This document shows, one piece after another, positions 26,121 through 34,517 of a stretch of 64,000 nt of DNA. The notes under the pieces were generated by a model, which saw only the letters and a list, made by a program, of their open reading frames with translations, did no database searches and was not told the origin of the DNA. The stretch covers positions 1-64,000 of the forward strand of contig JAFGCX010000029.1 in the NCBI GenBank assembly GCA_016932415.1. Reading direction: 5' to 3'. Source of the stretch: Candidatus Krumholzibacteriota bacterium. GTDB lineage: Bacteria > Krumholzibacteriota > Krumholzibacteriia > Krumholzibacteriales > Krumholzibacteriaceae. Numbering within the stretch: the stretch's first letter is position 1; the number at the start of each line of letters is the position of its first letter. Position numbers and translations under genes: made by a program.

Positions 26121-26909
26121 ATGATAAGAGCACTATCGACAGCATCGTCGGGAATGCAGGCCCAGCAGATATTTATCGACAATATCGCCAATAATCTCGC
26201 GAACGTTAACACCGCTGGATTCAAAAAATCCCGGGTAGAATTCCAGGACCTCATGTATGAAAGCGTCGCTCCGGCCGGTTCGTCCCGATTGACCGGCTCT
26301 GCCGAACCTTCATTCAACCAGGTCGGTCATGGAGTGAGGTTGTCGGCGACGACGAGAGTGTTCCAACAGGGTTCTTCGATGAACACGGAGAATCCACTCG
26401 ACATGATGATCGCCGGTGACGGGTTCTTCCAGGTGTTGCTTCCGGACGGGAGTTACGCTTATACCCGCGATGGATCCCTGAAACTCGATTCCGATGGAAA
26501 TATCGTCACCGCGTCCGGCTTCCAGGTAGAGCCCGCGCTGACTCTTCCACGAGAGACGACAGACCTTATGATTGCGGGGGACGGGATGATTTCAGTCCTT
26601 CTTCAGGCAGAAGAAACACCCGCTGATCTTGGCCGGTTCGAGCTTGTGCGCTTCCAGAATCCGGCAGGGCTGAAAAGCATAGGAAACAATCTCTTTGTCG
26701 AAACAGTATCGAGCGGTACGCCGGTACTGGGCAATCCTGGAGAAGAGGGGCTTGGTACGATGCAGATGGGGTTCCTCGAAATGAGTAACGTCAGCGTCAT
26801 CGAAGAGATGATCGGGATGATAACGGCCCAGAGGGCGTATGAAATAAATTCAAAAGCGGTGAAGACTTCGGAAGAGATGCTTGGTATAGCCGCCAACCTT
26901 AAACGATAG
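26121..26909 (+). CDS. flgG: Flagellar distal rod protein FlgG
   Basis: 262 residues, the usual length for FlgG. The rod motif is DNIANNLANVNTAGFKKSRVEFQDLMYE, then PLDMMIAGDGFFQVLLPDGSYAYTRDG, and the C-terminal heptad region NVSVIEEMIGMITAQRAYEINSKAVKTSEEML. It builds the distal rod crossing the peptidoglycan and the P and L rings. The start follows AGGGAGAA. Same operon as flgF, 55 bases apart. Confidence 0.96.
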   Translation: MIRALSTASSGMQAQQIFIDNIANNLANVNTAGFKKSRVEFQDLMYESVAPAGSSRLTGSAEPSFNQVGHGVRLSATTRVFQQGSSMNTENPLDMMIAGDGFFQVLLPDGSYAYTRDGSLKLDSDGNIVTASGFQVEPALTLPRETTDLMIAGDGMISVLLQAEETPADLGRFELVRFQNPAGLKSIGNNLFVETVSSGTPVLGNPGEEGLGTMQMGFLEMSNVSVIEEMIGMITAQRAYEINSKAVKTSEEMLGIAANLKR

Positions 26910-26921
26910 AGAATCTCTGCC

Positions 26922-27875
26922 ATGAAAAGAAAAAACGGGGCGTTAATAATTGTAGCGGTAATGCTTTCTACTTGTAGCGCGCTTGCTTCGGCCGAAGTCT
27001 ACACGCTTCGGGAGATCGTTGTGACCGAAATGACTTTACTGAAGCTTTCTGATCTCGTAGTCGAGCCTCTGAAAGGGTCGGACGATCCGGTAATCGCCGA
27101 GTCACCGCCCTGGGGATCGCAGAAAAGCCTTTCAAGGAATTTCATCGCCGACCGCGTCAGATCCCTTGGTATCGAGCTGACTGGCAATACGAGGGTACAG
27201 GTAAAACGGTTGATGTTTGAGAAGTGCGATGAACTTCTCGACTTACTGAAAAAAGATATGGCCTCCGCCCTCAAAGAATCAAAATGGAGCGAAGGCGCTG
27301 AAAGAATAGAAATGGAGATCGTAAACTTTCCATCATCGATAATGACACCTCCCGGCCAGCTCGCTCTTGAGATCGATTTTCCTAAGAACATACATGGATA
27401 CCAGGTAGTCTCTTTTACTCTGACCGGCAAAGACGGTTTTAAAAGAAGATATTCCACGGGGTGCAGGTTCCATCTTGTCGACAGGTGTGCCGTGGCGGCA
27501 AGGGATATTAAAAGAGGCGAAGTTGTCGAAACGGGTGATATCGAATGGGTCGAGGCCGATCTTGCCGTCTGCGGCGAGCTGCCAGTGACGGACCCGGCTG
27601 ATATACGAGGAATGCGTATAGACCGCTACATAAGGAGCGGCGATATGATACCTCTCAAAGCCATCGAACGCATTCCGGTAGTGATGAAAGGTCAGACAGT
27701 CAAGGTCGAGATCTCGAGGGGACTCATGGTTGTCAGCGCGAACGGCGTCTCTCTTGAGGATGGATGGATCGGAGACATGGTACTTGTGCGGAACCTGGCA
27801 TCTGGAAAGATCGATAAGTATCAGGTAGTAGACAAGGCGAAGGTATCCCCTCCGGGGTCGGAAGCGGGCAGGTAG
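26922..27875 (+). CDS. flgA: P-ring assembly chaperone FlgA
   Basis: 317 residues. A signal peptide ends ALASA, placing the protein in the periplasm. The C-terminal half has the SAF-type segments CAVAARDIKRGEVVETGDIEWVEADL, GMRIDRYIRSGDMIPLKAIERIPVVMKGQTVKVEI and a final DMVLVRNLASGKI, characteristic of FlgA. It helps FlgI assemble into the P ring around the rod. It is longer than the E. coli protein (219) owing to its N-terminal half. It starts 12 bases after flgG. Confidence 0.92.
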   Translation: MKRKNGALIIVAVMLSTCSALASAEVYTLREIVVTEMTLLKLSDLVVEPLKGSDDPVIAESPPWGSQKSLSRNFIADRVRSLGIELTGNTRVQVKRLMFEKCDELLDLLKKDMASALKESKWSEGAERIEMEIVNFPSSIMTPPGQLALEIDFPKNIHGYQVVSFTLTGKDGFKRRYSTGCRFHLVDRCAVAARDIKRGEVVETGDIEWVEADLAVCGELPVTDPADIRGMRIDRYIRSGDMIPLKAIERIPVVMKGQTVKVEISRGLMVVSANGVSLEDGWIGDMVLVRNLASGKIDKYQVVDKAKVSPPGSEAGR

Positions 27876-27880
27876 AGATT

Positions 27881-28456
27881 ATGAAGAAAAGTATGATCGT
27901 GGCGGTTCTCTTCCTTGTGACGATAAGTTCGGTCGCTCATTCCCAGCGCCCCTTGTGGGACAGCGATGAGGGTTCACTCTATTCGAACCTCAAGGGATAC
28001 AGGGTCGGTGATGTCGTTACTGTGATCATTCAGGAACAGTCATCCGCTTCAAGCAGCGCGAAGACAGATACCAAGGTAAAAGCGGAAGCGACAAGCGGTC
28101 CGGGCGTCGGCAGCCTTGACTTTATCTCCCTTTGGGGGCTTACGAGCGAGAACAAGTACAAGGGGGACGCCAAGACATCGAGGGCTGGACAGCTCTCCGC
28201 GCGGGTGACGGTGAGAATAACCGAGATACTCGAAAACGGAGATTATCTGATAGAGGGCAACCGGGAGGTCAATATAAACGGGGAACGCGAGAGGATAACG
28301 CTCAGCGGCATCATCCGTTCAAGGGATATCAGCACTGATAATACGATCCTGTCGACTTACGTAGCCGACGCGAGGATCATGTATGACGGAAAAGGCACAG
28401 TTGATTCCGGGCACGAACCCGGGATCCTCACGAAACTCATAAACTGGATCTTTTAA
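27881..28456 (+). CDS. flgH: Flagellar L-ring protein FlgH (no lipobox)
   Basis: 191 residues. The family core is clear: LWDSDEGSLYSNLKGYRVGDVVTVIIQE, then SSASSSAKTDTK, RVTVRITEILENGDYLIEGNREVNINGERERITLSGIIRSRDI and DARIMYDGKGTV. FlgH forms the ring in the outer membrane and is normally an acylated lipoprotein. Here the signal peptide ends VAHSQ with no cysteine anywhere near it, so cleavage by signal peptidase I is predicted instead. It starts six bases after flgA. Confidence 0.93.
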   Translation: MKKSMIVAVLFLVTISSVAHSQRPLWDSDEGSLYSNLKGYRVGDVVTVIIQEQSSASSSAKTDTKVKAEATSGPGVGSLDFISLWGLTSENKYKGDAKTSRAGQLSARVTVRITEILENGDYLIEGNREVNINGERERITLSGIIRSRDISTDNTILSTYVADARIMYDGKGTVDSGHEPGILTKLINWIF

Positions 28457-28470
28457 AGGAAGTATAAAAA

Positions 28471-29604
28471 TTGCACGGAACAATCAGGAATCATTACAGG
28501 GGAGTTCTTCTGACGGTCTTTCTCCTGATCCTCTTTCATCTTTACATGCCCGTCAGGGTCTGCGGAACGGTCCGGATCAAGGATGTGACTTCGGTAGCCG
28601 GCGTCAACAATGTCCAGCTTATAGGTTACGGACTGATTGTGGGGCTTAACGGCACCGGAGACGGGAGCAAGAGCGCCTTTACAGTAAATTCGATAGTAAG
28701 CATGCTTGAAAAACTCGGAATGACAGTATCAGCTGATGATATCAAGGTGAAAAACGTCGCCGCGGTCGTTGTCACCGCTGAATTGCCGCCATTTACTCCT
28801 GTCGGAACGAGGCTCGACGTCACAGTCTCTTCCCTCGGCGATGCGAACAGCCTCGAGGGAGGACAGCTTCTTCTGACTCCGCTCAGAGCGTTCGACGGGT
28901 CCAATTACGCCATAGCGCAGGGAGCAGTCTCAATCGGCGGATTCAATATCGATGCCGGAGCTGGAAATGTCCTGCGAAAGAATCATTCCACTGTAGGCAG
29001 GGTCCCACAGGGAGCGATAGTAAGGAAAGAGCAGGAATGCGAGCTGGCAAAAGGAAACAAATTCACTCTTACTCTCGACGATCCCGATTACCAGTCCGTG
29101 ACGAACATAACGAATATCATAAATATCACTCTCAGGAAAAAGCTCGCTTACGCGGTGAGCTCCAGGGCGATAGAAGTAAGGGTCCCACCGGAGTATGAGC
29201 TGAATCCGGTAGCGATGATCGCTGATATCGGAAGGATGGAGGTCACTCTTGACAAGGTCGCGCGGGTAGTGATCAACGAGAGGACAGGTACAGTGGTGAT
29301 CGGTGGCCTCGTCTCGATCGACGAAGTCGCGATCGCTCATGGAAATCTCCAGGTAGAGATCAAGGCGAACTACGGAGTGAGCCAGCCGATGTCGTTCGGC
29401 GAGGGCCAGTCAATCGTGGTTCCAGAGATAGAGACGAAGGTAGAGGACAAGGAAGCGAGGCTGTTCGCGATAAGAAAATCGAATACCGTCAGCGATATAG
29501 CTTCAGCCCTGAATGAACTCGGGATAACTCCGAGAGACATGGTAGCGATATTTCAGGCGCTAAAGATCGCGGGAGCCCTCAAGGCCGACCTGGTGATCAT
29601 GTAA
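28471..29604 (+). CDS. flgI: Flagellar P-ring protein FlgI
   Basis: 377 residues, TTG start with AAAGGA upstream. The signal peptide (GVLLTVFLLILFHLYMP) is followed by the strongly conserved IKDVTSVAGVNNVQLIGYGLIVGLNGTGDG, KNVAAVVVTAELPPF and GTRLDVTVSSLGDANSLEGGQLL of FlgI. The C-terminus NELGITPRDMVAIFQALK is also diagnostic. It makes the periplasmic P ring, the rod bushing at the peptidoglycan. Confidence 0.96.
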   Translation: MHGTIRNHYRGVLLTVFLLILFHLYMPVRVCGTVRIKDVTSVAGVNNVQLIGYGLIVGLNGTGDGSKSAFTVNSIVSMLEKLGMTVSADDIKVKNVAAVVVTAELPPFTPVGTRLDVTVSSLGDANSLEGGQLLLTPLRAFDGSNYAIAQGAVSIGGFNIDAGAGNVLRKNHSTVGRVPQGAIVRKEQECELAKGNKFTLTLDDPDYQSVTNITNIINITLRKKLAYAVSSRAIEVRVPPEYELNPVAMIADIGRMEVTLDKVARVVINERTGTVVIGGLVSIDEVAIAHGNLQVEIKANYGVSQPMSFGEGQSIVVPEIETKVEDKEARLFAIRKSNTVSDIASALNELGITPRDMVAIFQALKIAGALKADLVIM

Positions 29605-29617
29605 AAGGAATGGCGAG

Positions 29618-30082
29618 ATGAAGATACAGATGAATCCGCAGATCAGACCGGTTCAGGCAGAGTCATCCGGCGCCGCGCGTACGAAAAGCCTGGAAAAAGC
29701 AGCCCGGGATTTTGAATCGATACTGATCGGACAGTTTTTTCAACTGATGCATTCTACCGTGTCGGATGAGGGAATGGTGGAGAAATCGTTCCCGAGAAAG
29801 ATCTACGAAGAGATGATGCAGGGCGAATTTGCCAGCGAATTCACGAAGCGGGGAGGTTTTGGCCTTTCCGAAGTCCTTGTGGACAGGTTCAATCGCGGCC
29901 AGGGTGGTGAGGCGGCGACTGTTCCGGGAGCGTTACCGGGAAATACCGGGCGAGAGGCCCTTCCACTTGGAAAGAAAGATCGCTTTATGAAGATTGGATC
30001 TGAAAATGATCAAAATACGAATAGCAGGATGATTTCATTGAATGAAATCTACAAAGGCCAGAAAGCCGTTGATAGAAAGTGA
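29618..30082 (+). CDS. flgJ: Rod-binding protein FlgJ, N-terminal domain only
   Basis: 154 residues. The rod-binding domain is visible as ARDFESILIGQFFQLMHSTV, then KIYEEMMQGEFASEFTKRGGFGLSEVL. The C-terminal muramidase (glucosaminidase) domain of E. coli FlgJ (313 residues) is missing, as in many other phyla. A separate lytic enzyme must open the peptidoglycan. The ATG follows AAAAGGA. Its 3' end is close to the flgN start. Confidence 0.9.
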   Translation: MKIQMNPQIRPVQAESSGAARTKSLEKAARDFESILIGQFFQLMHSTVSDEGMVEKSFPRKIYEEMMQGEFASEFTKRGGFGLSEVLVDRFNRGQGGEAATVPGALPGNTGREALPLGKKDRFMKIGSENDQNTNSRMISLNEIYKGQKAVDRK

Positions 30083-30093
30083 GGCGAGGAAAG

Positions 30094-30627
30094 ATGGCCG
30101 TAAGGATCTTGGGAAGCAAGGATATTGAAGACAGGGTCGAGGAACTCTGCGAGATGATGAACGAAGAGGCGTCGGTCTGCAGGGAGCTTCTTGAACTCTC
30201 CCGGATCGAACAGGAATACCTGATGAAGAACGATATCGAAAATCTGTCGGTGAATACCGAGAAGATGAAAAGGATCGTGCAGGTACTCAAGAGAAATCAG
30301 GCCGCGAGACATTCCTATATGGACGACATCGCCATCAATCTGGAAAAAGATGTCGGGACAGTGACGATCAGCGCGATCAGCAGGGAAGTCGATCCGGAGC
30401 TTTCGTCAAAACTCAAAGACACGAGCCGTGAACTGATCAAGGTCGGTGAAAGGCTCTATCGATCAAATCACAACACTATCTATCTTATCGATTTTTCGCT
30501 CGATCTCCTCGAACAGCAGAACAAACTCTGGGCAGAACTTGTGTCGGATGAGAAGGAAGGATATTCGGCGAACGGTAAGAAGGGTAACAGGAAAAGTCAT
30601 CCATTGCTTGTAGAGGAAAAAGTATAA
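30094..30627 (+). CDS. flgN: FlgN-type export chaperone
   Basis: About 177 residues from the ATG at 30094 (GAGGA upstream); a GTG 15 bases earlier overlaps flgJ. The protein is all helical and coiled-coil: EELCEMMNEEASVCRELLELSRIEQEYLMKNDIENL resembles the FlgN N-terminus, and the C-terminal helix (LIDFSLDLLEQQNKLW) would bind cargo. FlgN escorts FlgK and FlgL to the export gate, and those two genes follow directly. The assignment rests on fold pattern and position. Confidence 0.82.
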   Translation: MAVRILGSKDIEDRVEELCEMMNEEASVCRELLELSRIEQEYLMKNDIENLSVNTEKMKRIVQVLKRNQAARHSYMDDIAINLEKDVGTVTISAISREVDPELSSKLKDTSRELIKVGERLYRSNHNTIYLIDFSLDLLEQQNKLWAELVSDEKEGYSANGKKGNRKSHPLLVEEKV

Positions 30628-30650
30628 CGGTCTTACTGGAGTAAAGTATT

Positions 30651-32018
30651 ATGGTAACGCTTTTCGGTATGCTGGAAATGAACAAAAGAAGTCTCTTTAC
30701 GTCGCAGTTCTCATTGCAGACGACGAACCATAATATCTCCAATATCAATAATCCGGGGTACTCCCGCCAGGAAGTACTGCTACAGTCGAATATTCCAACG
30801 GTGACGGCGAAAGGGATCCTCGGTAATGGAGTGACGGTCAATACGGTCAGGCGCAGTACGGCCGAGTTTTTTACGAGGCAGATCCGGGAAGAGACGGCGT
30901 CGATGGGCGGGTGGGAGATGAAGAGCTCGACTCTCTCTCATCTGGAAGTCGTATTCAATGAGCCGAGCGATAATGGCCTGGCAAGCTGCATCGATGATTT
31001 TTTCGTCTCGTGGAATACGCTCGCGTCCCATCCGGAAAGCGGTTCAGCGCGGATAGACATACTCGAATCAGCCAAGACCATGTGCTCGATGTTCAATTCC
31101 ATCGATCAGTCACTTGACGAACTTGGAGGAAACATCGATCAGCAGATCGAGGAGGGCGTCGCTCTGGCCAACGATCTTATCGCGTCGATCGCAGAACTCA
31201 ATACGATGATCGTGGAAACAGAGGGAGCGGGGCATTCTTCAGGCGATTACAGGGACGAACGGGACAGGCTTCTTAAGCAGTTATCGAAGATCGTGCGGAT
31301 AGACATAAGGGAAGACGAGTTTGGTTCAGTCGATGTTTTCGCGGGCGGGGTCAATATCATACACCGGTCTGAAACGCTGCCTTTCGAAGCCTATATGGAC
31401 GATACCGGTGAGATAACGAAAATGCAGGTACGGCTCAGAGGACAGAATGTCAACGTGACATTATCCGAGGGCGAGATCACGGGGCTTCTGGAATCAAGAG
31501 ACGGTTATCTCCAGGATGCCAGGCAGGCTCTCGACTATCTCGCCTCCAGCTTTATCACCAGGCTGAATGATCTTCACAACATGGGATGGACGCCGTATGG
31601 AAGCGGATATGATTTCTTTTCCGGAACGGATGCCAGTACGATCAGGGTCAGTGAAGCTATAATCGCGAACTCCGATCTTATAGCAAGTTCATATGACGGT
31701 ACTGTCGGGGATAACTCCCTGGCGAACGATATAGTCGCCCTGGCCAATACATGCATATCCGATACAGATCCACTTACTCTTAACGAAAGATTCGAGACGA
31801 TAATCTCCGCGATAGGGATACACAGCGCCAACTCGGAAAGTATGCTGCGCAATGAGGATATGATCCTCTCGAACCTCGAGATGCGCAAAGAAAGCATAAC
31901 CGGAGTGAATCTTGATGAAGAACTCGTCAATCTCACCAGGTACCAGCAGTCATACGAGGCCGCGGCAAGGATCATGACGACGATCGGCGAGTTGATAGAC
32001 ACGATTCTGGAAATGTAA
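30651..32018 (+). CDS. flgK: Hook-filament junction protein FlgK (HAP1)
   Basis: 455 residues. The N-terminal TTNHNISNINNPGYSRQEVLLQS and C-terminal NLDEELVNLTRYQQSYEAAARIMTTIGELIDTIL coiled-coil ends are diagnostic. A YRDERDRLLKQLSKIV segment is also family-typical. It joins the hook to the filament together with FlgL. Here it is read from the sigma-54 flgF operon rather than from its own visible sigma-28 promoter. Confidence 0.95.
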   Translation: MVTLFGMLEMNKRSLFTSQFSLQTTNHNISNINNPGYSRQEVLLQSNIPTVTAKGILGNGVTVNTVRRSTAEFFTRQIREETASMGGWEMKSSTLSHLEVVFNEPSDNGLASCIDDFFVSWNTLASHPESGSARIDILESAKTMCSMFNSIDQSLDELGGNIDQQIEEGVALANDLIASIAELNTMIVETEGAGHSSGDYRDERDRLLKQLSKIVRIDIREDEFGSVDVFAGGVNIIHRSETLPFEAYMDDTGEITKMQVRLRGQNVNVTLSEGEITGLLESRDGYLQDARQALDYLASSFITRLNDLHNMGWTPYGSGYDFFSGTDASTIRVSEAIIANSDLIASSYDGTVGDNSLANDIVALANTCISDTDPLTLNERFETIISAIGIHSANSESMLRNEDMILSNLEMRKESITGVNLDEELVNLTRYQQSYEAAARIMTTIGELIDTILEM

Positions 32019-32032
32019 TAGAGAGAAGGATT

Positions 32033-33592
32033 ATGCGAATATCATTTCAGATGTTGAGCCAGGGCCCGCTGAGGAATATCGCCAACAGCATTGAACGGTA
32101 TTCCATGTTGAATATTAAGGCGGGGTCGATGAAAAATTTCCAGAAACCATCTGACGACCCGTCCGGAGTGCGCAAGGCGATGACTTTCGATTCGCTCATA
32201 AAGCAGAACGACATTTATACTTCAAACGCCACTGACGCCGAGATGTTTATCGATGTTACCGACTCGACGCTTATGTCGGTAAAAAACCTTATAGACAGCG
32301 CCAAGTCCATAGCGCTCGAGATGCGTTCCTCGACGGCCGATTCAGGCGAGAATGTAAGGGCGAGCGGCGCTATCGAAGTTGCCGGGATCATCAGCGATAT
32401 AAAGGATCTTCTGAACACAAAATTCCATAACAAATATATATTCAGCGGGCACATGGTAAATGTGGAACCGTTTATCGATGTAAACGGGACGATCCAGTAC
32501 AGGGGAGACGATAATTCGATGAAGCTGAGGGTAGGTCCCACGAGGCTTATCGACGTGACCATACCGGGGAGTGACTTTCTTGTGCTTGGAGAAGAACAGA
32601 GGCTGTCTTCGGCCGCCATGAACACGATACTGGCCTCTACGGACCTCCTCGATGACCTGAATTCAGGCACTGGAATAGAAAAAGGGATCTTCAGAATTAC
32701 GACCGGCGCCGGAGTATCAGCCGATATAGACCTTACGGAGAGCGAGACGGTACAGGATATGATCGATCAGATCAATGGCTGCGGTCTCGGGATCATCTGC
32801 GGCATAAATCCGGATAATGGCCTGACGCTGTTCGATACGAATCATACCGGAGAGATGGTCATTGAGAATATCGGCAACTACACGACCGCGTCCGATCTTG
32901 GTATTGCCGGGACAAGCAGTGGCGGGTTGATGTTGAGCGCGCCTCTCGATCCGGCTTTGACCGGAGACACTCTTGTGGAGAATGTGGATCTCCTGACGGA
33001 CATACTGATGACGGGGATCACCGTCACGATCAACGGCGTCTCCCGTGATGTTGATTTTACTTCACCTTCATATCCGGTCACTGTCGACGAACTTCTCGAC
33101 AGGATAAGACTTTCGGTGCCGGGACTGGAAGTACGCATTAATGAATCGGGAAACGGCATCGTCATGATCTCGGATTACGAGATCCTCGTCGAGGAGACAG
33201 GGACCGGCAGCACGGCGGCGGATCTCGGGATCCTCGGAACGTCATCGCTCAATGAGCCGTATTCACTTTTCGGATCACTCGAAAATCTCAGAAATGCGTT
33301 GATCGATGATGATCCGGACGCGCTCGATTCGATAATCGGGCAACTGCAGGCTGTCACCGACCATGTTCTTCAGGTCGAAGCGACAGTCGGAGCTCGCGGT
33401 AAACAGGTGGAGTCGATCAAGAACCAGTTGATGGATACGAGGATAAACCTGCTCGCTAATCTCTCCTTAGTGGAGGATATCGACCTGACGCAGGTGCTTA
33501 CAGATCTCGCTGAGGCCCAGATCGCTTATGAAGCGGCGCTTCAGACAGCATCATCCATCTATAGTCTCAGTTTGTTGGATTATTACAGGTAG
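32033..33592 (+). CDS. flgL: Hook-filament junction protein FlgL (HAP3), enlarged
   Basis: 519 residues against about 300 in E. coli. The N-terminal flagellin-like domain (MRISFQMLSQGPLRNIANS, then KPSDDPSGVRKAM, and YIFSGHMV) and C-terminal helix (LAEAQIAYEAALQTASSIYSLSLLDYY) are intact. The extra length is a central insertion (about residues 215-420) containing two flagellin-IN-like modules, such as DMIDQINGCGLGIICGINPDNGLTLFDT and ITVTINGVSRDVDF. The insertion would project from the junction surface. Confidence 0.92.
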   Translation: MRISFQMLSQGPLRNIANSIERYSMLNIKAGSMKNFQKPSDDPSGVRKAMTFDSLIKQNDIYTSNATDAEMFIDVTDSTLMSVKNLIDSAKSIALEMRSSTADSGENVRASGAIEVAGIISDIKDLLNTKFHNKYIFSGHMVNVEPFIDVNGTIQYRGDDNSMKLRVGPTRLIDVTIPGSDFLVLGEEQRLSSAAMNTILASTDLLDDLNSGTGIEKGIFRITTGAGVSADIDLTESETVQDMIDQINGCGLGIICGINPDNGLTLFDTNHTGEMVIENIGNYTTASDLGIAGTSSGGLMLSAPLDPALTGDTLVENVDLLTDILMTGITVTINGVSRDVDFTSPSYPVTVDELLDRIRLSVPGLEVRINESGNGIVMISDYEILVEETGTGSTAADLGILGTSSLNEPYSLFGSLENLRNALIDDDPDALDSIIGQLQAVTDHVLQVEATVGARGKQVESIKNQLMDTRINLLANLSLVEDIDLTQVLTDLAEAQIAYEAALQTASSIYSLSLLDYYR

Positions 33593-33619
33593 CAGGACAC
33601 GGAAAGGAAGGTAGTGGCT

Positions 33620-34090
33620 ATGAAGATCAAATCGAGCCTTTTTGACGAACTTGAATTCGATGAAAAGGATATCATCACGCTCGAGCAGGGCATGATCGGT
33701 TTTGACGGACTGAAGAGGTTCGTCCTTATGGATTTTGCCGATGAATCGGTATTTCACTGGTTGCAGTCGATCGATGAACCCGATGTGGGGTTCATAGTAT
33801 CGGAACCGACGATCTTTGACGGTGATTACACGTTCGTCATCGATCCCGATCTGAAGGATATTCTCAGGATAGAAAAGGAAGATGAAGTCGTCGTAATGAC
33901 GATCGTCACAATCAAGGACAGCGGGAGCAGTGTGACTGGAAATCTGCTCGGCCCGGTCATAGTGAACGCTTCCAGACACGTAGGCTGCCAGATCGCTCTG
34001 GAGCCGGGCAAATATTCTACAGCCACGCCGCTCAGGCAGATCGAAGCGGAACAGATGCAGGATAAAGAAAAAGTCGGGTGTACGGCTTAG
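33620..34090 (+). CDS. fliW: Flagellar assembly factor FliW
   Basis: 156 residues from the ATG at 33620, with AAGGAAGG eight bases upstream (a GTG six bases earlier is too close to it). Family motifs are [34 protein letters not shown] and [18 protein letters not shown]. FliW binds flagellin and, when released, antagonises CsrA. It sits directly before csrA and the flagellin genes, as in Firmicutes and Campylobacter. It overlaps no neighbour; csrA starts 9 bases beyond its stop. Confidence 0.95.
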   Translation: MKIKSSLFDELEFDEKDIITLEQGMIGFDGLKRFVLMDFADESVFHWLQSIDEPDVGFIVSEPTIFDGDYTFVIDPDLKDILRIEKEDEVVVMTIVTIKDSGSSVTGNLLGPVIVNASRHVGCQIALEPGKYSTATPLRQIEAEQMQDKEKVGCTA

Positions 34091-34098
34091 GAGCTGAC

Positions 34099-34347
34099 AT
34101 GCTCGTTCTTACGAGAAAAATACAGGAAAAGATCGTCATATCGACAGATATTGTCGTAACCATTCTTAATATTGATGGCGATCAGGTGAAATTGGGTATC
34201 CAGGCACCTAAAGATGTCACTGTTCACCGGCAGGAGATCTTCGATGAGATCCTCAGGTCGAACCGCGACGCCCTCCTGCAGAGAGAAGAAGGCAGTAAAG
34301 CTTTAAAGTCGATTATCGGGAAAAGACTTAACGGCAGGAGGCAGTAG
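34099..34347 (+). CDS. csrA: Translational regulator CsrA
   Basis: 82 residues from the ATG at 34099 (TAGGAG five bases upstream). The sequence [20 protein letters not shown] and [19 protein letters not shown] contains the conserved RNA-binding edges. The C-terminal tail is longer than the 61-residue E. coli protein. CsrA binds GGA motifs over ribosome binding sites. The two flagellin leaders downstream carry such motifs, so flagellin translation is the likely target. Confidence 0.96.
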   Translation: MLVLTRKIQEKIVISTDIVVTILNIDGDQVKLGIQAPKDVTVHRQEIFDEILRSNRDALLQREEGSKALKSIIGKRLNGRRQ

Positions 34348-34517
34348 CAGATGAAGAGATGATCTGTCGGACTCATGTCCGAAAATAATCAATTCGCGAT
34401 TAATCAATCGAGTTCTCCAGCCGGCGGGAACCGCTGTCAGGGAATCGGTTTCGACCGGTAGGCAAGGAAGCCGGGGAGAAAGTTTTCAACCATTATCCAT
34501 GGAAGGAGGAGGTTGAT
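34348..34517 (+). promoter_or_regulatory. Flagellin 1 leader with candidate CsrA sites
   Basis: Two small hairpins place GGA in a six-base loop: CGG-CGGGAA-CCG at 34422-34433 and GGC-AAGGAA-GCC at 34461-34472. The Shine-Dalgarno GGAAGGAGGAGG at 34501-34512 adds further GGA motifs. This is the arrangement of CsrA-repressed flagellin leaders. The block CCATGGAAGGAGGAG at 34497-34511 is repeated exactly before the second flagellin. No clear sigma-28 or sigma-54 promoter was found here. Confidence 0.55.

Noticed and set aside
34378-34385. TCCGAAAA upstream of flagellin 1 as a sigma-28 -10
   Set aside because: The sequence 11 bases upstream (ATGATCTG) is not a sigma-28 -35. The flagellin promoter remains unidentified.
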